A program made the position numbers and the translations under genes. Below are positions 60,285-64,000 of a stretch of DNA of 64,000 bases, one piece after another; positions within the stretch are counted from its first letter, which is position 1; every line of letters begins with the position of its first letter. The notes under the pieces were generated by a model, which ran no database searches, was not told the DNA's origin, and saw only the letters and a program-made list of their open reading frames with translations. This stretch comes from Callorhinus ursinus (taxonomy: Eukaryota; Chordata; Mammalia; Carnivora; Otariidae), in contig NW_020313005.1 of NCBI RefSeq assembly GCF_003265705.1, forward strand, positions 21,805,615 through 21,869,614. Reading direction: 5' to 3'.

Positions 60285-60489
60285 TTCTTCAATACTTTTG
60301 CCTGAATTCAATAATCAGTTCTGTTTGATATCAAGATGGTAATTTCTGCTTTCATTTTTTTCCTTTGCCTAGTACAGATTTGCCACATGTTTCTTTTTAG
60401 CTTTCCAGATATTTACATTTTAGGTATATTTCTTGTATACAGAATAATTGGGTTTTGTGTCATTAGCCAACTTGAAAATCTACTTTACT

Positions 60490-60840
60490 TAAGTCGGTAA
60501 CTTAGTCTGTTCAGCTATTATAATGGAATACCATAGGGTGGCTTATAAACAACATAAATTTATTTCTCACAGTTGTTGTAGAGACTGGGAAGTCTGAGAT
60601 CAAGGTCCTGGAAGATAAGAGTGTTTGGTGAGGGCCCATTACCTAGTTCATAGACATCAGTCTCCTTATGGAGGGCGCTCTCTGGGGACTCTTTTATAAG
60701 GACATGAATCCGATTTAGTCACCTCCCAATGTCTCTTATTCCATCCAAATACCATCACATTGGAAATTAGATTTCAACATATGAGGTTTTCTTTTTTGAG
60801 GGGGTGCATAAACGTTCAGTTTATAGCAGTAGGTGAATTA
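60490..60840 (+). mobile_element. Ancient interspersed repeat of uncertain family
   Basis: Text such as GGTGGCTTATAAACAACATAAATTTATTTCTCACAG and GGTGAGGGCCCATTACC is common in mammalian genomes, and it is inserted between two parts of the ancient L1. I cannot name the family with confidence; the strand is nominal. Confidence 0.5.
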
Positions 60841-60898
60841 AAACCTTTTACCCTTATCATAGGATTGTTATGTTTGACCTCAAAACTACCATATAATT

Positions 60899-61107
60899 TA
60901 TGTTATGGGGACACCTGGATGGTTCAGTCCATTAAGCATCTGTCTTCAGCTCAGGTCATGATCCCAGGGTCCTGGGATCGAGTCCCACATGGGGCTCCTT
61001 GCTCGATGGGGAGTCTGCTTCTCCCTCAGCCTGCTGTTCCCCTTGCTTGTGCGTGCTCTCTGACAAATAAACAAATAAAATCTTTAAAAAAATAAAAATA
61101 TGTTATG
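60899..61107 (+). mobile_element. tRNA-derived SINE with 9-bp TSD
   Basis: Body 60908-61098, head GACACCTGGATGGTTCAG, tail AAATAAACAAATAAAATC plus A's. The duplication TATGTTATG is at 60899-60907 and 61099-61107. Confidence 0.92.
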
Positions 61108-61390
61108 ACTACTGATTATATTTACAATGTTTCTTTTTCTATTGAGTTTTCCTTCTTGCTATTTTAAAATATATTTTAGTATCTAGTAAGTGTGTATTTT
61201 TTTTCCAGTGGTTACATTTGTATTCTTCCCCTTAATCATATCTTTAATCTTAGTTTTTCTTAATTTTTTACAGTATGGTTTTAATCTTTTACTATTTGGC
61301 TGTAAATAGTAGTTTTGACTCTCACCTAGTAACCTTATATAAGTCAATGATGTTATTCCATTTTCTCTTTCCTCTTTTCCTTCACCTAGC

Positions 61391-61479
61391 TGTCTTTAGT
61401 TATATCCGTTCATCTTTCCCAGAGAGATAACATAGTTGTCTTTAGTTATATCCTTTCATCTCTCCCAGAAAGATAACAT
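61391..61479. repeat. 46-bp tandem duplication
   Basis: Two copies of TGTCTTTAGTTATATCC(G/T)TTC followed by ATCT(T/C)TCCCAGA and AGATAACAT, at 61391-61433 and 61437-61479, joined by three bases; three or so substitutions separate them. Confidence 0.9.
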
Positions 61480-61549
61480 TTACCTACCACTATTCCACTT
61501 ATAACTCTACATTGTTTTAGTCTTCTTACCTCTATGGTACTATAGGTGA

Positions 61550-61705
61550 TTGTGTATATATACAATATATGTGCATATACACACTAACATATATAATACA
61601 TAATAATACAATTAATATAATATATGTCTATGTATGTATATATAATATATAATAAATATATAATATGTATATACACATGTACATCCACATGCATACACAT
61701 ACACA
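61550..61705. repeat. AT-rich low-complexity DNA
   Basis: Irregular TATA/ATAC/CATA words; no further signal. Confidence 0.8.
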
Positions 61706-61730
61706 TTACTATGGATTGTTGAAGTTCACT

Positions 61731-61945
61731 TGGTTATCTTTTTTTTAAAGATTTATTTATTTTAGAGAGAGAGAGCATGCATGTGAGTGGTGGGGAGGGG
61801 CAGAGGGAAAGGGAGAGAGAGAATCTCAGTAGGGAGCCTGATGAGGGGCTTGATCTTACGACCCTGAGATCATGACCTGAGCCAAAACGAGAGTTAGATG
61901 CTTAACCGACTGTACCACTCAGGCGCCCCTACCTGGTTATCTTTT
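61731..61945 (-). mobile_element. tRNA-derived SINE with 12-bp TSD
   Basis: Body 61743-61933, reverse, ending ACTCAGGCGCCCC. The duplication TGGTTATCTTTT is at 61731-61742 and 61934-61945. Confidence 0.93.
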
Positions 61946-62029
61946 GTTTGGATGAAGTTCATGCTTCAGTAGAATTCTGAGATGGAGTTCTTTGATGGAA
62001 TTATTGCATTCTCGAATCTGTTTTTTGTA

Positions 62030-62035
<6 letters not shown>

Positions 62036-62075
<40 letters not shown>
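62036..62075. repeat. (TA)n microsatellite
   Basis: About 20 uninterrupted AT/TA units followed by a short ACACAC run. Confidence 0.95.
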
Positions 62076-62080
<5 letters not shown>

Positions 62081-62749
62081 AAGGACCACTTGGCTGGATA
62101 AAAAAAAAAAACAAAACTTGACACTATTTTTTCTTTGAGTTTCTTAAAAAAGCTCCTTCATTATTGCCTTGCTGTCTATGTTGCTGTTGAAAAGTCTGGC
62201 ACCTGCTTCCTTTTTTCCTTTTATCCTCTTAAAGAATTCATTTTTTGTCTGGGAAATATGTGGATTTTTTTTTTTGGTCGATAAAGGCCAATTTTGAAAG
62301 ATTTTCTCAGAGTTCATTGTTCTAAATCAGTTTTATCGGTATACAGTGGGACATTTAAAATTTTAAATTCAATTTATTTCTATGTCTTGGATTATAACTT
62401 TAAATATTTTTTTTCTATTGGTTTGTTTAATTTTTTCAGGGACACCAATAATATGTTTGTTAGACTTTCCTTGTTTAGCTTTCATTATTTCTTTCTCTCT
62501 GAACTTTTCTTGCTTCATTTCATTTTCAATCTTCTGTTTTCATGTCTTTCTTCAATATCCCTCACTAAATTTTCATTTACATATTCACCCTTGCACATGC
62601 TGTAATTTGTTCTCCACTTAGGAGATGGTTTTTTTTTTGTCTTCAATTTTTTCTCCTGAGTTTAATGCACTCATCTATTCTCATTTCCTCCCCTCTCCCC
62701 ACCTCTTGCTTTTCTTTTTGGTCCATTTGTGCTCTGAGATTTTCCTTTC

Positions 62750-62800
62750 TTCCTTCTTTCCTTCCTCCCTTCTGTCCTTTTCTTTCTTTCTTTCATTTTC
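62750..62800. repeat. Pyrimidine-rich (CTTT/CTTCC)n simple repeat
   Basis: TTCC and TTTC words in one strand-asymmetric run, adjoining a reversed L1 tail. Confidence 0.8.
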
Positions 62801-62868
62801 AAGTTTTTATTTAAATTCCTAACTGGAATTTAATATTACACATAGTGTAATATTAGTTTCAGGAGTAG
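62799..62868 (-). mobile_element. Very short carnivoran LINE-1 tail, reverse
   Basis: TTTTCAAGTTTTTATTTAAATTCC then ACATAGTGTAATATTAGTTTC is the reversed end of a carnivoran L1 3' UTR. About 70 bp, no TSD seen. Confidence 0.7.
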
Positions 62869-63329
62869 TGAGATTTGCATTTCTAATTCTAGCTGTGTAT
62901 CTATTTTCTAAAATCTCCCCAAATTTTTTCAGAATATTTAATTTGGATAATTGAGCAATCATTTTCTTCTGTTTTGTTTTTGGTTTAGGGAGGAGCATTT
63001 TAATAAACTATTTTTATTCATATTTTCTGCCTTCATATTTTACAGTGAACTTGTTGGAGTTTATTTGATGTTTTTTTCTTATTCCAAGGCATTTTTCGGA
63101 TAGGTATCTAATTTAAGACTGCTCTCCTCTGCTATCATCCACAAGTCCAGTTAATTTAATATATGATATGTAGGAGGTGGAAGGAGAAATAAAAAGTGAT
63201 TTTGCATACCTGTTTTTTCTTTTGCTTATTTAAGATTCCTAACAGAACCCCCCCACTTCCATCTTTGCATCTCCAAGAATACCACTCCTTTTCTCTTTAT
63301 CTTTTTCACTCAAAAAAGCAACATCACTA
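62869..63329. other. Unassigned AT-rich stretch
   Basis: No repeat or gene recognised. Confidence 0.5.
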
Positions 63330-63863
63330 GGGGTGGAGCAAGATGGCAGAGGAGTAGGAGACCTGGATTCCGTCTGGTCTCCGGAATTCAGCTGAATCCA
63401 GGGATCAAACCATTCTGAACACCTACAAACTCAACAGGAGATCGAGATAAGAATAGTAACAACACTCTGAACAGGAAAGTGACCACTTTCTGGAAGTCAT
63501 CTTCCATCCCTTCATTGTATCAACCCTTATTTTGTACATATATAAGTCTTTCTTCCTTTAAAATTTTAGCAGGCACTTTCTTCTAACAGACCAAATTATG
63601 CCCAAAATCTAGTGTGTGGCACAGATCTATACACTAGCCTGATCATATGTGATCATATTCTGTTTTTCTTTGTTTTGTTCTGTTTTTGTTTGTTTTTATC
63701 TTTTTCTTTTTCCTTTTTTATTTCTTTCTTCTTTCTTTCCCTTTCTTGTCCCCTGGTTTCAGGTCTTTTCTGATTTGTATAGAGTATATTTGCTGGAGAC
63801 GTTCTTAACCTGTTAGCATTCTGTTCTCTCATTTATCTATTCTCCTCTGGACAAAATGACAAG
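63330..63863 (+). promoter_or_regulatory. Shortened LINE-1 5' UTR
   Basis: It keeps the first 167 bases with the YY1-type AAGATGGC at 63340-63347 and the A/T-rich leader, but not the CpG-rich middle. If promoter strength depends on that middle, as in human L1, this copy would be weak. Confidence 0.7.
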
Positions 63864-63932
63864 ATGAAAAAAATCGCCTCAGCAAAAAGAACAAGAGGTA
63901 GTACCGTCTGCCAGGGACCTAATCAATACTGA
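63864..63932 (+). other. Short open frame at the 5' end of LINE-1 ORF1 (22 codons)
   Basis: ATG at 63864 opens MKKI with SAKRTRGSTVCQGP, ending at TGA 63930-63932. It is the counterpart of 2633-2559. An ORF1-like frame (ATG 63943; LEFRIMTLKILAGLEK) follows one base out of register and stays open to the window end. Confidence 0.55.
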
Positions 63933-63942
63933 CGTTAGTACA

Positions 63943-64000
63943 ATGTTGGACCTAGAGTTCAGAATCATGACTTTAAAGATACTAGCTGGGCTTGAAAAAG
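63943..64000 (+). pseudogene. LINE-1 ORF1 start, truncated by the window edge
   Basis: The frame begins MLDLEFRIMTLKILAGLEK and is open to 64000. It matches the ORF1 region of the left L1, which has a stop at the ninth or tenth codon of this stretch. Whether ORF1 is intact beyond the window is unknown, so the pseudogene label is provisional. In L1, this region precedes the coiled coil of the RNA-binding chaperone. Confidence 0.5.

Larger units (their letters stand above)
59560..62630 (-). mobile_element. Ancient LINE-1 (ORF2 start, inter-ORF, ORF1), reverse, multiply interrupted
   Basis: 59870-60480 matches the reversed endonuclease region (CTATTTCTCCTTGCAATTTC; TTCTTGTATACAGAATAATTGG). 61110-61560 fits the inter-ORF part (ATGTTATTCCATTTTCTCTTTCC; ACTATTCCACTTATAACTC). 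61950-62630 fits the ORF1 region. Interrupted by an unassigned repeat at 60490-60840, SINEs at 60908 and 61743, and two (TA)n runs. No coding frame survives. Confidence 0.6.
63330..64000 (+). mobile_element. Carnivoran LINE-1, 5' end, with shortened 5' UTR
   Basis: It starts with the same AAGATGGC-containing opening as the left L1 (63330-63496 matches minus-strand 4458-4292). It then jumps directly to text matching minus-strand 2993 and below (63497 onward). About 1298 bases present in the left copy, including the whole CpG-rich core, are missing. The match then continues to the ORF1 start and off the window. The rest of the element and its TSD cannot be seen. Confidence 0.93.

Noticed and set aside
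61550..61705. AT-rich tract as a replication origin or scaffold-attachment site
   Set aside because: Only base composition supports it; such tracts are common in degenerate microsatellites.
62869..63329. Endogenous retrovirus or LTR pair
   Set aside because: I looked for paired LTRs, TG...CA ends, primer-binding site and gag/pol text across the window and found none that I could support.

Overview
The window is nuclear DNA from a carnivoran mammal and I find no supportable host protein-coding exon, rRNA or tRNA gene in it. The lineage call rests on repeats. There are sixteen copies of a tRNA-derived SINE whose head reads GGGCGCCTGGGTGGCTCAG, followed in the best copies by a block ending in CTTCGGCTCAGG and a CT-rich, A-rich tail; this form is typical of arctoid carnivorans (bears, pinnipeds, mustelids) rather than of dogs or cats. 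The LINE-1 copies carry the matching carnivoran 5' UTR and 3' UTR. The subgroup is inference from memory of these families.

Layout. Positions 1-4458 hold the 5' part of a LINE-1 on the minus strand: decayed ORF2 start, ORF1 relic and a complete GC-rich 5' UTR. Positions 4459-17000 are old unique-looking sequence with L2, MIR and old L1 relics, SINEs, and two short carnivoran L1 tails. From 17700 to 23185 is an ancient L1 (plus strand) broken up by a chimeric L1 insertion, a SINE and a 1.6 kb younger L1 3' half. Positions 23186-39100 are the most repeat-poor part; 29050-36230 looks like conserved or unique non-coding DNA with a TATA-box-like site near 31865. Positions 39100-49900 mix a hAT relic, an ancient L1 3' half, L2, MIR, MER5-type DNA-transposon relics and SINEs. 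Positions 51750-62870 are AT-rich and dominated by ancient L1/HAL1-like relics, mostly minus strand in the last 4 kb. At 63330 a second carnivoran L1 starts on the plus strand and runs off the window.

Nothing here acts together as a pathway. The window is a record of retrotransposition. The most informative items are: (i) the right-hand L1, which lacks about 1.3 kb of 5' UTR with a junction that looks spliced; (ii) a single-TSD insertion that joins an inverted L1 piece, an mRNA-like 3' end with AATAAA and A tract, and an L1 tail; (iii) a 27-bp SINE head fragment with a perfect 14-bp target-site duplication and no tail; (iv) a 70-bp L1 tail insertion; and (v) a repeat-poor block that may hold regulatory elements. 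All repeat calls were made by reading against remembered consensus patterns; no search was run.
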